From Mesorhabditis belari (Eukaryota; Nematoda; Chromadorea; Rhabditida; Rhabditidae), in NCBI GenBank assembly GCA_958450365.1, contig CAUEEP010000880.1, positions 310,001 to 374,000 of the forward strand: a stretch of DNA of 64,000 nt, given 5' to 3'. Positions 1 through 9,798 of the stretch are shown here, one piece after another. The notes beneath the pieces are model-generated. The model made no database searches. It worked only from the letters and a program-made list of their open reading frames with translations, and was not told the DNA's origin. Positions within the stretch are counted from its first letter, which is position 1. Every line of letters begins with the position of its first letter. A program made the translations under genes and the position numbers.

Positions 1-640
1 CCAGTTGGCTTGCCAGTTGACATGTTCAAACCTTTCTGCTGCGCCAGGAGGTGCTCATCAACAAAAATTTTGCCAAATATTGCAGGAAATCAATTAACCG
101 ATTTCTGCCATTTTTGGTATAAAAAGCATTAAATAAAAACAAAATGATAGTTATCGATGAAAAAATTTTTCCACCTGGAATCGGCTTCGATTGTTACTCC
201 TCTTTTAAACCTTGCGGTTAAACCATGCGGTTAAATATTGTGTTTTAAATTCTCGATCAGCGAAACTCAGTCCGAACCTCAGGGAAATGACAAATTTAAA
301 TATTGGACCCTAGTTTCTGGGTTAACTTCTAGGTTCCATTAGGTTCCATTCCATTAGACTAGGTTTCATTACATCAAATCAACGCTTCTCAGTTGGAGAC
401 TTAAAGGAAAATGAAAGGAAACTAAGTGATTAATAAAATTGTAAGTGGCAAAATGAGAAAGAACGTGTTGCTAATGATTTTATAGGGAATTTTGCCTTTT
501 TATTTGTATTCGTTTATTCAACTGAAAAACTTTTGAGAGTAATTCAATTATTTAGACTTAAAATTTGTTTTCCATATTAGCTACTTCACAATTATGTTAG
601 TAAGTACAATGGTTTATGTTATTAAGTACAATGGTTTATG
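1..640. other. No gene resolved at left edge
   Basis: I see no convincing exon here. The receptor that starts at about 653 should have exons for its first three membrane segments further left, but no hydrophobic exon with matching phase is evident. A short motif, agtacaatggtttatg, occurs twice in tandem at about 604-641, just before the first receptor exon. Confidence 0.4.
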
Positions 641-652
641 CTATAAGTTCAG

Positions 653-2546
653 GTTATCTGCAATTATCTCATTGAAAACCGTTTTCTATCTCCTATATCC
701 ATTGACATTTCGATGCTATTGCACAAAGAGATTCACACTCATTTGTCTCTTCTCTGTCACCATTTTTGCCACTTTATCTCAAGCTGCATTCATCTATTTG
801 AGAACGGTAAGAAAAACTTATTCATTTTACGTAAAAATGCTCAGCTCAACTTTTTGTTCTTTTGTGCCTAACGAAAAATCCTTCAAATAAGCCAAAACCA
901 ATCTCATTCAAGAGTCAACAAAAAGTTTCATTTTGGTAAGAAAAGGAAATTTGGGTTTCAAATCGAAAAACTCATTTGACAATGAAAAAAGAAAAGAAAA
1001 GAAAAGCAAATTTCAGCCAATTCCAATCTCTGGGTTTATTTATGACGATAAAAAGCAATGTTTCGATCGAAAAACTTATTACTCATTGGAATTACGCGAT
1101 CAATCGGACAAAAAGTGGTGGAAAGCGTACACAATCGAACAAGTTTGGTAAAATCTATTCAAAAATCAGCTAACTTGAGGGAATTCTTGGGATTTTCATT
1201 CCGATCATGATCATGTCGACCTGCACAGCGATCGTCTGTCAAAAGGCACGAACGGTGAGCTACGGATTATCAATAGTATTTCCAAATTTCCAGGGAGTTC
1301 CGGATCCACAACAGAAGCGTGTTCTTTATTTGCTAATCGCCACCACTTTTTCCCATATTTTATTCGACGGGCCGGCGATTCTTTCGCATTTTGCGAGTGC
1401 TATTGACCGTGGGTTTTTGCTTTTGTCAACGCTAAAATGGTCCTGTTTTTTTAAGTCAATCAAGACAACCTCAAGCAAAATGAAGCTCGTTTACAGCATT
1501 CTAGCTTGATTTAAATTTAACTTCACGACTGATAATCTGAATTAACTTAACCATTCCATTCCGTTGCCATTCGGTTCCTATTTGAGGCCGATTCGGTTCT
1601 TATTTGAGAGCGATTAGGTCCCCATTTGGTTCCTACTTGAGACCGATTCGGTTCCCATTTGCCTCCGATTCGGCTCTCATTCTCCGTAAAGGAGATGCAC
1701 TAAGCAATCAAAACCTCAACTGTTCAAGTGTTTTATTGATGGATTTGAGCGTATTGTTGCTGACTTAAATGTTTTGTGGCTAATTCGGTTCCTATTTGAG
1801 GCCGATTCGGTTCTTATTTGGTCCCCATTTGGTTCCCATTCCGTTCCCATTCAGTTCCTATTTGAGGCCGATCCGGTTCCTTTTTAAGACCGATTCAGTC
1901 CCCATTTGGCTCCTATTTGAGACCGATTCTGTCCCCATTTGGTCCCCATTTGGTTCTCATTTGGTTTCCATTTGGTTTCCATTTGGTTTCCATTCGGTTC
2001 CCACTCCATTCCCATTCGGCTACGATCCGATAAATAGTCACTTTGATGAAATATTTGATTTGATAACTTGATTTGATCAATTTTGTTCAAAGAAAATTTC
2101 CCCAACTATTTATTTTGATGAAATATACGATAGAAAATAAAAAGAAAACAAAATTAGGCGTGGAAATACCTAAATAAACAAAAAGCAAAAGATTTAGCTG
2201 CAAAATGAATTGAACGCGAGCAAAAAGATGCAGAGCTCGTTTTTGATACGAGCCTCTTAGTCACTATACCACCAAGGGATCTTTTAAGCTTTCATTTTTA
2301 CGAAAATAGGACAGGTAGAGTTTTAGCTAGGTTTTTGGGTTTTCCGACGCGTGGGAAAAATGACAGACTGCAAGTTACAAAACTGGGTTCATAGAAAGTG
2401 TGTATCCCTTGAGCGATTCAAACAAATTTCCAATTTCAGACCCGAATCCCGCTCTGATGTGGTGTGTGATGAACCATATCTCGAATTTCCTCTCACTCAT
2501 CAATGCCACCATTCCTTTTCTCTTCTACTTTGTATGCTTTATTTGA
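653..2546 (+). CDS. Peptide-type (FMRFamide-receptor-like) GPCR, 5' end missing
   Basis: Five exons join in one open frame: 653-806, 1017-1142, 1180-1254, 1294-1408 and 2440-2546 (TGA). The first carries the end of TM3, an intracellular loop with YPLTFRCYCTKR, and TM4. The second is an extracellular loop with one cysteine. The third is TM5 (GIFIPIMIM), the fourth TM6 after PDPQQKR, and the last a TM7-like segment with NFLSLINATIPF. This is the layout of nematode peptide or Srw-type receptors in the plasma membrane. The intron before TM7 (1409-2439) has grown by a minisatellite and a tRNA-like repeat. TM1-TM2 and a start codon were not found, so the gene may be truncated or dead. The C-terminal tail is very short; an open stretch at 2838-3077 resembles a receptor tail, but its phase does not join. 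Receptor identity is fairly sure; subfamily and activity are not. Confidence 0.6.
1550..2035. repeat. Degenerate minisatellite of GGTTCCCATTTG-type units
   Basis: Two blocks, about 1550-1682 and 1785-2030, contain many imperfect copies of units such as ccatttggtt and gaggccgattcggttcc. They lie in the last intron of the receptor. Apparent open frames across the block are products of the repeat. Confidence 0.7.
2190..2283 (-). repeat. tRNA-like (SINE-type) repeat
   Basis: On the minus strand there is an A-box-like TGGTATAGTGACTA, a perfect 6-bp stem (GCTCGT/ACGAGC) closing a 7-base loop that would present CAA, and a B-box-like GTTCAATTC. The 3' half does not pair as a functional tRNA should. 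A relative at 28141-28240 shares the stem and B box, which suggests a tRNA-derived SINE family. Confidence 0.4.
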
Positions 2547-3383
2547 GAGTTTAATAAACAATCAAGAGCTAAACTTAAAATCAAAATTAACTTAATTGAT
2601 CAAAAATCATGAGTAACGAGCGATGGATCGTACTCTTCATCCTTCATCCATATCGTCGACGTTTTGATGAAATAGAGAGCTTCCACGCGAATGAGTTCGC
2701 GATTCACTAGTTGATCATTTAGCTGAAAACAAATTTTACCCTAAACAATATCGCGCTCACAAGCGTACAAAAGGACGCCGCCTTTCCCATTTTGGCAGAA
2801 TTTTCTCTCATTTTCTTGGTGAGAGTTTTTCTTTTGTTTGAGTTACTTCCACAATTTTCATCAAAGTGATTTCTTTTATTTCTGGCTCAACGCATTGTTT
2901 TCTTTGAGTTTCATTGAAACATTTTCACACCTTTTTGCTCCACATTTGTTGAATAAATCTGATTTTGTTATTCATTCAAGCAAAAGCGCACAAGTCTCGC
3001 AACATCAAGTAAATTCAAGGGAAAGCACACCAATAATTCGTCATACAAAGCAAATTAGTTCTGAGAGTCGTAGTTGACAAATCATCAAACAACTCACTAA
3101 TGTCCATCATCCTAGAAGAAAAAAATTAATTAGATAGTAGTAAAATCGGTATAAAATCAACAAAAAAAGAAAAGAGAAACTGAAAGAAAGGGAGAAAGAA
3201 ACTTTTTGTCTTCGTCTCCCAAAGAAAAATTTTTAAAAAAGAAGAGAAAATTTTTTTGTTTCCAGTGATCGGGACTATGTTATCTGGATTTAGCATGGTA
3301 GAAAACCCTTAGAAAAGTGATTATCGGAAATTTTTCGTAGAGGGAAGGGCGGAAACTGCACTCCAGCCTTAAAATCATAATAC
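2547..3383. other. Intergenic stretch, no supported gene
   Basis: Purine-rich and A-rich runs occur at about 3120-3260. The open stretch 2838-3077 could be the tail exon of the upstream receptor, but no splice phase supports it. Confidence 0.4.
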
Positions 3384-3385
3384 TA

Positions 3386-4621
3386 TTAGGCTGGCAAGTT
3401 ATAAACGATCGTTTTAGGCAACAACTTGTTCATTTCATAGAACGCAAAAATAGAACATTAATCCAAAAGGTATTCTTCATTATTATCGATGACTTCTTGC
3501 CATCTTTGGTGCAATTTCTTGATACCATTCGAAAAACTGAGCGTCCTTCTGAGCAAAGTAGAAATCAATTGCGTTTTTGACTTGTGTATAATCATCGAAG
3601 AGTTTTCCAAAAAGGAATTGCTTTAACAATCGAAACAAATGGTAATCTGAGGGTGCTAGGTCGGGTGAATAAGGCGCATGTGGTAGAAGTTTCCAACCAA
3701 ACTCGTCGAATTTTTTGTGAGTGACTTTTGCTGTGTGCGGTTTTGCGTTGTCTTGCAAAAATGGGCCTTCGACGGATTGATCCCCAGTTTCTTCAATGAG
3801 TGACTAACTCTCATCAAATGTTTTGAGTAGAGATCAGCATCGATGTTATGCATAGAATCCACCAACTCATAGTGCACCAAACCTCTAGAATTCCACCAGC
3901 AACAAAGTATAATCTTCTTCCCATGAATTTCGGGTTTTGGAGTAGTTTGAGGAGCTTGACCTGACGATTCTTTCGTGTTTTATTATCGAAATAGATCCAA
4001 GTTTCCTCAGAAGTTAAGACTGAATTCCAGAAGCGTCCAGCTTTGCACTTGTGAAGCAAAAATGAGTTGATATTGACACGGGTTGTTTTGTTGTCTTGAG
4101 TCAACTCATGGTGAACCCACTTTCCACATCGATTTCTTTCCCAACAGGATGGAAATGATTTTCGATTGTTGTATGAGAAACATCGAACATTTCTGCCAAT
4201 TGTCGTGTAGTGAGTGTTGGATCCTCTTCAATTTCTGCCATCAAATCCACATCAGTCACTCCTGGAGGGTGCCTCTCATGCGGCTCATTCTGGAGACTTT
4301 TGTTGCCACTTTGAAAGCGTTGAAACGATTTTCGACATTGATTTTTGCTAATAGTTCCATCTCCAAAAGCGGAAATAATTGTACGATGAGATTCAGTGGC
4401 TGATTTTCCTTGTTTAAAATCCTAGAGCATGGCTGCGCGGATAGGAAATTTTTTTTTCAGCCCTGATTTGTTTCAGGAAAATAGGGGCCCAGAAATTTGA
4501 AAGGGGTCTTATGTTTACGCTAAGATATTGTCGTTGTTTGCAGAAAAAAAAGAAGAAAACTTTTTGAATTCTAAGAAATCATTGAACAAAGCAAGCGATC
4601 GTTTATAACTTGCCAACCTAA
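3386..4621 (-). mobile_element. Mariner element with frameshifted transposase
   Basis: Terminal inverted repeats match closely: TTAGGCTGGCAAGTTATAAA at the left and TTAGGTTGGCAAGTTATAAA at the right (reverse complement). Both ends are flanked by TA. The minus strand encodes a mariner transposase in overlapping pieces (3483-3758, 3656-3880, 3814-4104). The pieces keep QDNAKPH and YSPDLAPSDYHLF, the second and third catalytic aspartates of the DD34D family. The frame is broken at several points, so the copy cannot make transposase, but its ends look intact. Confidence 0.9.
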
Positions 4622-4908
4622 TATTTGAAATCTCTTCAATTGAAGCTGAAATAAACCGGTTCTGATATTTTTGATTCTCAAAGATTTTTCCGCGAAGGGG
4701 GAAGCATTTTTTTCTGCTTATTTGCTATCATAAATCTTAAAATCGAAAAAATTTATTTCCTTTTGATTTCCACCTTTCACAAGCATGTCAATCAACCAAA
4801 AGACTCTTGAAAAATTGGAGATCCAACGGGTAAAAACCTTGAAACGATCACTCGAGCAGAACTCGTTTCAAGTATAAATTCACAACTCGAAAAACAAAAA
4901 TCATAAAA

Positions 4909-5589
4909 ATGGCCTCGTTTACCTATTTCCTGCTTTTTGCTGTCATCAGCCATGTGGCCTATTCAATTATATGCAGTCAACGCTTGAGGGGATCCGATAT
5001 GGTAATTTTTATGCTATTTGTTATGTTATTTGTGCTTAACTAGTAAACTAAATTGCCGAAAATGAACTTAAATCATAGAAAAATTAGTTTAAAAACAATT
5101 TTGATGTCTTTCTAGGGAACCGAGGAGGACTGTGGTGACTCGTGCGCTTTCTGTCACTCCATTACGAGGAGGTTTGTCTTGTCAACTAAATATTAAACGT
5201 CAGAAAGTTATTAGGATTTAATTGACAGCTACAAAACTTCCTTTAATTTATTGTACAAACATGAAACATCATCGTACAAACAGAAAAAGGTAGTTTTAGT
5301 TTTTTGAGAGAAAATTTTCAGTGGTGGTGCTGATGATGAGAATTTCGAGGTTTTCGGATGTGGTTGCGGTGAGAACTCGATCGCCAAATCATTGAAACCA
5401 GACGATTTTCAGGATTGTGATGTGAGTGTGGAGATTCTTTGTCAAAAGAAACAAATGCCAAAACAATTCTTTGTCAAAACAATGTCAAAACAAATCTATT
5501 TTTAGGGAGAATACGAATCCCTGTCGGTTGGTCCAGAACACGCCTACAAGGATGAGGAGAAATGCTGTACATCAGCCGTATGTCACTAG
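4909..5589 (+). CDS. Small secreted cysteine-rich protein, 110 aa
   Basis: Four exons, 4909-5001, 5116-5171, 5322-5421 and 5506-5589 (TAG), join in frame with consensus splice sites. The first 19-20 residues are a clear signal peptide (MASFTYFLLFAVISHVAYS). The mature part has ten cysteines, including C-x3-C-x2-C (CGDSCAFC), CGC and a CC pair near the end. An even cysteine number suggests an extracellular disulfide-bonded protein. A TATA-like agtataaat lies about 40 bp before the ATG and an AATAAA follows the stop by about 20 bp. I do not recognise the family. The model could shorten by an intron at 5369-5412, but reading straight through keeps the frame, so I prefer one exon there. Confidence 0.8.
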
Positions 5590-6463
5590 ATTCTCATCGG
5601 ATTTGCAAAAATAAACACTTTTTACACGTTACTTGAACAAATGACAGCCATAAGATACCAGTTTTACAACAAAAGTCCTGCAAAAAGTTAAGAATCAATC
5701 AGAAATCATTCAATAACCTATCTTAAGTACCAATTTGAAGTGAGAAGTCTCGATGAGTGTTTTTAAACGGATCATAGTTCTTTGTTTTTTAAATCTCTAA
5801 TAGTTTATACATTTATCAATACCCAAATCACTATTTACAACATAATAATCAGGCCTTCCAACAAACTTTCCGACAAACGAAGCGTGCGACTCGAGCGTTT
5901 TGACTAGTGGCTTTCCATTCCTTTCCCACGCATTCCAACATCTGGAAATTTACCTATTAAACAAACGTTTACGTACTGGAATTTTAGAGCTTGATGAATA
6001 ACTTGGTGGGTATTTCTTGATAAGTAATGATTCCGATCTCAAAACATTCTTACAGCCCATCACTCTCACTTGCACACCACTAGTCTAATGGCTTGGCTTA
6101 CCATGCTTTACATGGTTTTACATTATTAAATATTGGAATAATTCTTAAATCAAATACAGTCAGCTCTTATTATAACAACTCTCGATATAACAATCCTCGA
6201 CATAACAATTTCCTCGATATAACGACTCACTTACGGTCCCGGTCAAGTGCTTAACAAAATACCTTAACTCGACTATCGATATAACGATTTTCGATAACGA
6301 TTTTCTCGATATAACGATTATTTGATCGCCATTGCACTAACTTTTGACTTAATACAACGATTTTGTGGCTCAAGTGATACAATCAAGTGCATTTGTGCTA
6401 TGAACAACATCCCGTTTTAAGAAAATTATCCACATTTTTGTACTACTCCAACTACAACTACAC
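5590..6463. other. Intergenic stretch with TCGATATAACGA-type motifs
   Basis: Several copies of tcgatataac(g/a)a occur between about 6180 and 6330, dispersed rather than strictly tandem. No gene is supported. Confidence 0.4.
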
Positions 6464-6855
6464 CGGTGGTCTAGTGGATAGTGGGACTACCTTTCGGTCG
6501 TAAGATCGGGGTTCGGTCCAGCTCTCGGTTTTTGGTTTTTTTTCTTTAGATGTAATACTTGACCTTGTAACTATTGAATATAACGAAGCAAAAGGCATGT
6601 TAACATAGATGAAACGAGATCATGAAGCATCCAAAAAAATAAAAATTTTCACAATGCGAACATCTAATAAAAGCAAAGTGCGTGCATTTTTTGCGTTTTT
6701 GTTTCAAAGTACGATTTACATCACAATGAGCAATGAACGGATAAAAACCTGTAAAGTATTAGATTTAAAAAAACCAAAAACCAAACAAAAGCCGTACCGA
6801 ACCCCGATCATACGACCGAGAGGCCGTCCACTATCCACTAGACCACCGGTCGCCA
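6464..6855. repeat. Inverted pair of tRNA-like sequences
   Basis: The left arm (about 6464-6536, plus) and right arm (about 6785-6855, minus) both begin ACCGGTGGTCTAGTGGATAG and contain CGGGGTTCGGT, resembling the A and B boxes of a tRNA. The anticodon arm differs between arms and does not fold cleanly in either. The arms flank about 250 bp, so the unit could form a hairpin. It is more likely a tRNA-derived mobile repeat than two tRNA genes. Confidence 0.5.
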
Positions 6856-7497
6856 AATTTCAGTGTATGAAAAGGACCCTTTAATGCTTTAATTCAATTT
6901 TCTTCAACTTTCTTCTTTAAAGTTCTTTAAAGCTTTGAAATTTCAATTCAATTTTTACGCGTTTGCAAGCCTATTTGGGAGTTTTTGATTTCAGATTATG
7001 AATCTCTATGCTCGAATTAGGCAGATGTATGTAGTCCGGAAACGAAAGCCCACGGGAAGTTCGTGCCTTTCTCTAGTCAAAAAGAATTTTTTGATGGATT
7101 AGACGCAAAATAACTCAGAAGAATCAGCATTGGGAACTTTCTGGAAAAAATAGAAACAAGAAGCATTTTTCATTTATTGTCTCTTTTTAATGAAGAATTA
7201 TTTTCTTTGCTCTTTTCTCGTAAACTTTCGATAAAATCTTTTCACCTGTATACGCCAGAAATGATCGAGTCATGTAGCAGGTGAACATGAGAATTGTATA
7301 AGATCTAGTGAAAGAAAAATTGTTCAACTATGTTCAACTATTATACAAATGTATAATATGTTGAGATCAATTGAAGTGAATGTAAATTGGCTGAATGTTT
7401 GGCAGAGAACTAGATCTGCATTCTTTTGATACTCTGTATCTTCTCTTAAAGATTGTTTCTGTAAGTGATTATCGAATTTTTGTCTAACTAGGAAAGG
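6856..7497. other. Intergenic stretch, nothing recognised
   Basis: AT-rich sequence with no splice-consistent exons that I could join. Confidence 0.4.
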
Positions 7498-8386
7498 CCG
7501 CCGACTCAAGGTGGGATTTCGGAATGGGACTTACTGGGGACGGTCGCCAACTTCAGATGGAATTTCCTATCTTATTTCCCATCCTATTGGGTTGGGGACT
7601 ATGACTCGGCGCCAAACTTTAAAGACACTTTTTGCACGCATAAAGTCTTCTTTAAATATACGTTTTCTTTCATCAAAAGGATCCACTATTTCTCTACAAA
7701 ATGACTTTTGAGAGATTCCACAAAGCTTTTCTTTCGTGGAGTTTATGAACATCCAAACGCAGCTGATCAAAATGGCAAAGAGTCTGACTCATCGTTTGAA
7801 CAGTTTCTTGCACATAAACCCTCTTTGGTGTATATGTAAAAAAGATAGAGTATATTCAATTACATAAGTTGCCGAATTTGCAGGAAGAGCCCTCCAACCG
7901 CTTTTTCTAGATGACAGTTTGTGGTTTTTGTGAAAAAATGGCCTTTTCTTGAGCTGAGGCGCTGTTTGAGTTTTCTTTTAAATGTCATTTTGTAGAGAAT
8001 TAGTTAACTTTTCTACTGATATTAAGCGCGTATTATTTGACGAAGTCTGCTAGAAGTTTTAGAAGTTTTTTTTGATTTTTGGCGCCGAGTCATAGTCCCC
8101 AACCCAATATTTTGTTCAGTTCTTCAGGCTTTCTGAGACCTATCCGCTTTTAGTTTTTCCTAAATGGCTTGCAAACGAAAGGAATTTGGCTTTAAAGTTT
8201 TAGCTATTCCTTTGTAAAAATTCCTAGCTTACCTTACGATATCGACTTTCCAATTCATCAACAGAACAACATTTTAAAAGACGTTTCACAACTTTATCGC
8301 ATTTGTTGTTCTCCCAACTTTCGGGAAATGATTAAATTTGCGTGGTTTTTGTCGTTACCGGCCGAAATCCCACCTTGAGTCGGCGG
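7498..8386. mobile_element. Inverted-repeat element with a nested MITE
   Basis: A 25-bp perfect inverted repeat, CCGCCGACTCAAGGTGGGAT and five further bases, lies at 7498-7522 and 8362-8386. The interior has no coding potential and is interrupted by the 521-bp MITE at 7587-8107. Without the insertion the element would be about 370 bp, a typical MITE size. Confidence 0.65.
7587..8107 (+). mobile_element. MITE, TTGGGTTGGGGA family, copy 1
   Basis: Ends TTGGGTTGGGGACTATGACT and its inverse, flanked by TA at 7585-7586 and 8108-8109. Its length and interior match the copies at 16834 and 56851. This copy has ACTATGA where the other two have GAATGAG, on both ends, so it belongs to a distinct subfamily. 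Confidence 0.85.
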
Positions 8387-8449
8387 TCTTCTCCAATAAG
8401 TATGTTATAGCCGTTGGTTTTTTTGGTCTGTCTTCGCACTTAGGTGTTC

Positions 8450-8790
8450 CTATTTTGCGCAGATCCCAATCGATGAGTAGAGGTCGGTGTAGAAGTCTTG
8501 GACAATCTTCTCCATCGACGCTTGAGTTGGCTCTTGTGCCGTTATTGTCCTTGAGGGCTGTGAAGACTTGTCTCTCTTGGATGAGTCCTCGTCTGCACCT
8601 CTTGATGCTTTGTCTGCTTCCAGGACAGGAGCTTTCGCTTGCGGTGGTTGCTGAGGTCCATCTTGAGGTGGTTGCGACATGCTTTGTCAGCTGTTCTTCG
8701 CTCCAGCTCTGTGGAGTTGGTGTTATTCTTGATGTGGATCTTCATCTTGAGCAGCTCCTTGGTCACATCTGAGATCCTCTGATCTTTTGG
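8450..8790 (-). mobile_element. Fragment of a non-LTR (RTE-like) retrotransposon
   Basis: Minus-strand frames give VTKELLKMK, ADKACRNHLK and KIVQDFYTDLYSS. These resemble the region between endonuclease and reverse transcriptase in nematode RTE-type elements. The segments are in different frames and no RT catalytic motif is present, so this is a dead scrap. The plus-strand reading frame over it is a shadow. Confidence 0.55.
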
Positions 8791-9074
8791 TTTTTAATTT
8801 AATTTCTCAAGCACTATTTAAGCATAAAAAACTTTGAAAAAGTTGCGTTGCTGTTTTTTGTTATGCATGAAAAGAAATCTTTCTCCAGAAAATCCGCCTT
8901 CGGTCTTCCTCTGAGTTTATTGGGTCCATAAATAGTGAAAAATAAATTGTGACAATCAAAATAAAGAAACAGACAGAGAAGGGATGACGGTTCATTCTCA
9001 ACGTAATCAAAAAAACCCTTCCAAAGTATTGTAAGTTCAAAAAGTTCTCCTCAACAAACAAACCATTCACCTAT

Positions 9075-9335
9075 TTAATGTGTTTTGGCGCCAAAATTCA
9101 TTTTTCCATCAATTATAATTACTTCTTGGAAGCTATCGTTTCTAAAGAAAACTCGGTAAATGTTTTACTCGGAAAGCTACCTTGTGTTCCGATTGAAAAA
9201 CACCACCAGGTGCTTGTGCTGATTGTCTAGGATCATTTGTTCATCAAAGATTATCATGGGTTCCTCTTGAACTTGAATCACAACTGCATTCAGCTTCTCA
9301 ACAGTAATGTCTCTTCCAGAATTAGTTCTCGTCAT
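9075..9335 (-). CDS. Hypothetical 73-aa protein, two exons
   Basis: Exon 1 (9335-9181) starts at an ATG (MTRTNSGRDITVEKLN) and ends at a GTAGCT donor in phase 2. Exon 2 (9141-9075) follows a TTCTTTAG acceptor and ends in TAA, keeping the frame. There is no signal peptide or membrane segment. The middle is acidic and hydrophobic (VIQVQEEPMIIFDEQMIL). I do not recognise it. It could be a small cytosolic gene or the start of a broken longer one; the splice sites are its main support. Confidence 0.4.
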
Positions 9336-9798
9336 TGTTATATTGATTGGATTGACAGGTTTGTGAAGTTTATTTGAGAAGCTTGATTTGAATCAACGAA
9401 GATATAAACTCGTAGAAGTGTGTCTCCTACTTCCTAGTTAGTTTCTAAAAAGCTTACTACAAGAGTACTAAACATTAAATAGAGCAAACTCATAGATATG
9501 CATAGAGTCTTTTCCATAGGTTTTTATCCATGCTTTCCTCACTATTTCTTCAGAACAGACACGCATTTCGTAATTTTTTTAAACATTTTTAACCTAATTC
9601 TCAGTGTCGTTTATTTTAGAGGAAAATTATGTAAAAATGCTTAAAATAAGGGGAAAATAGCCACGAATAAACACCAAAACTCCTCGCTGATAACGAGAAA
9701 GATCCATTGTTTGTTACATGGAGTCTTTTGTGTGTTTAAAGCTTTTAAAAGTTGTATTCACTATAAAAGCGTGTCATTGTACTTGCAATGATTGACGA
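9336..9798. other. Spacer between divergent genes
   Basis: AT-rich sequence between the minus-strand gene ending its 5' side at 9335 and the plus-strand receptor beginning at 9799; it should hold both promoters. No clear core element is seen. Confidence 0.35.

Noticed and set aside
6464..6536. Functional tRNA gene
   Set aside because: A and B boxes are present, but the acceptor and anticodon stems do not pair well, and an inverted second copy points to a repeat.
7208..7260. Possible exon near aaactttcgataaaatc
   Set aside because: No phase-compatible neighbour and no protein-like composition.
8338..8772. Plus-strand 144-aa frame
   Set aside because: It is the complement of a retrotransposon fragment whose minus-strand reading has recognisable motifs.
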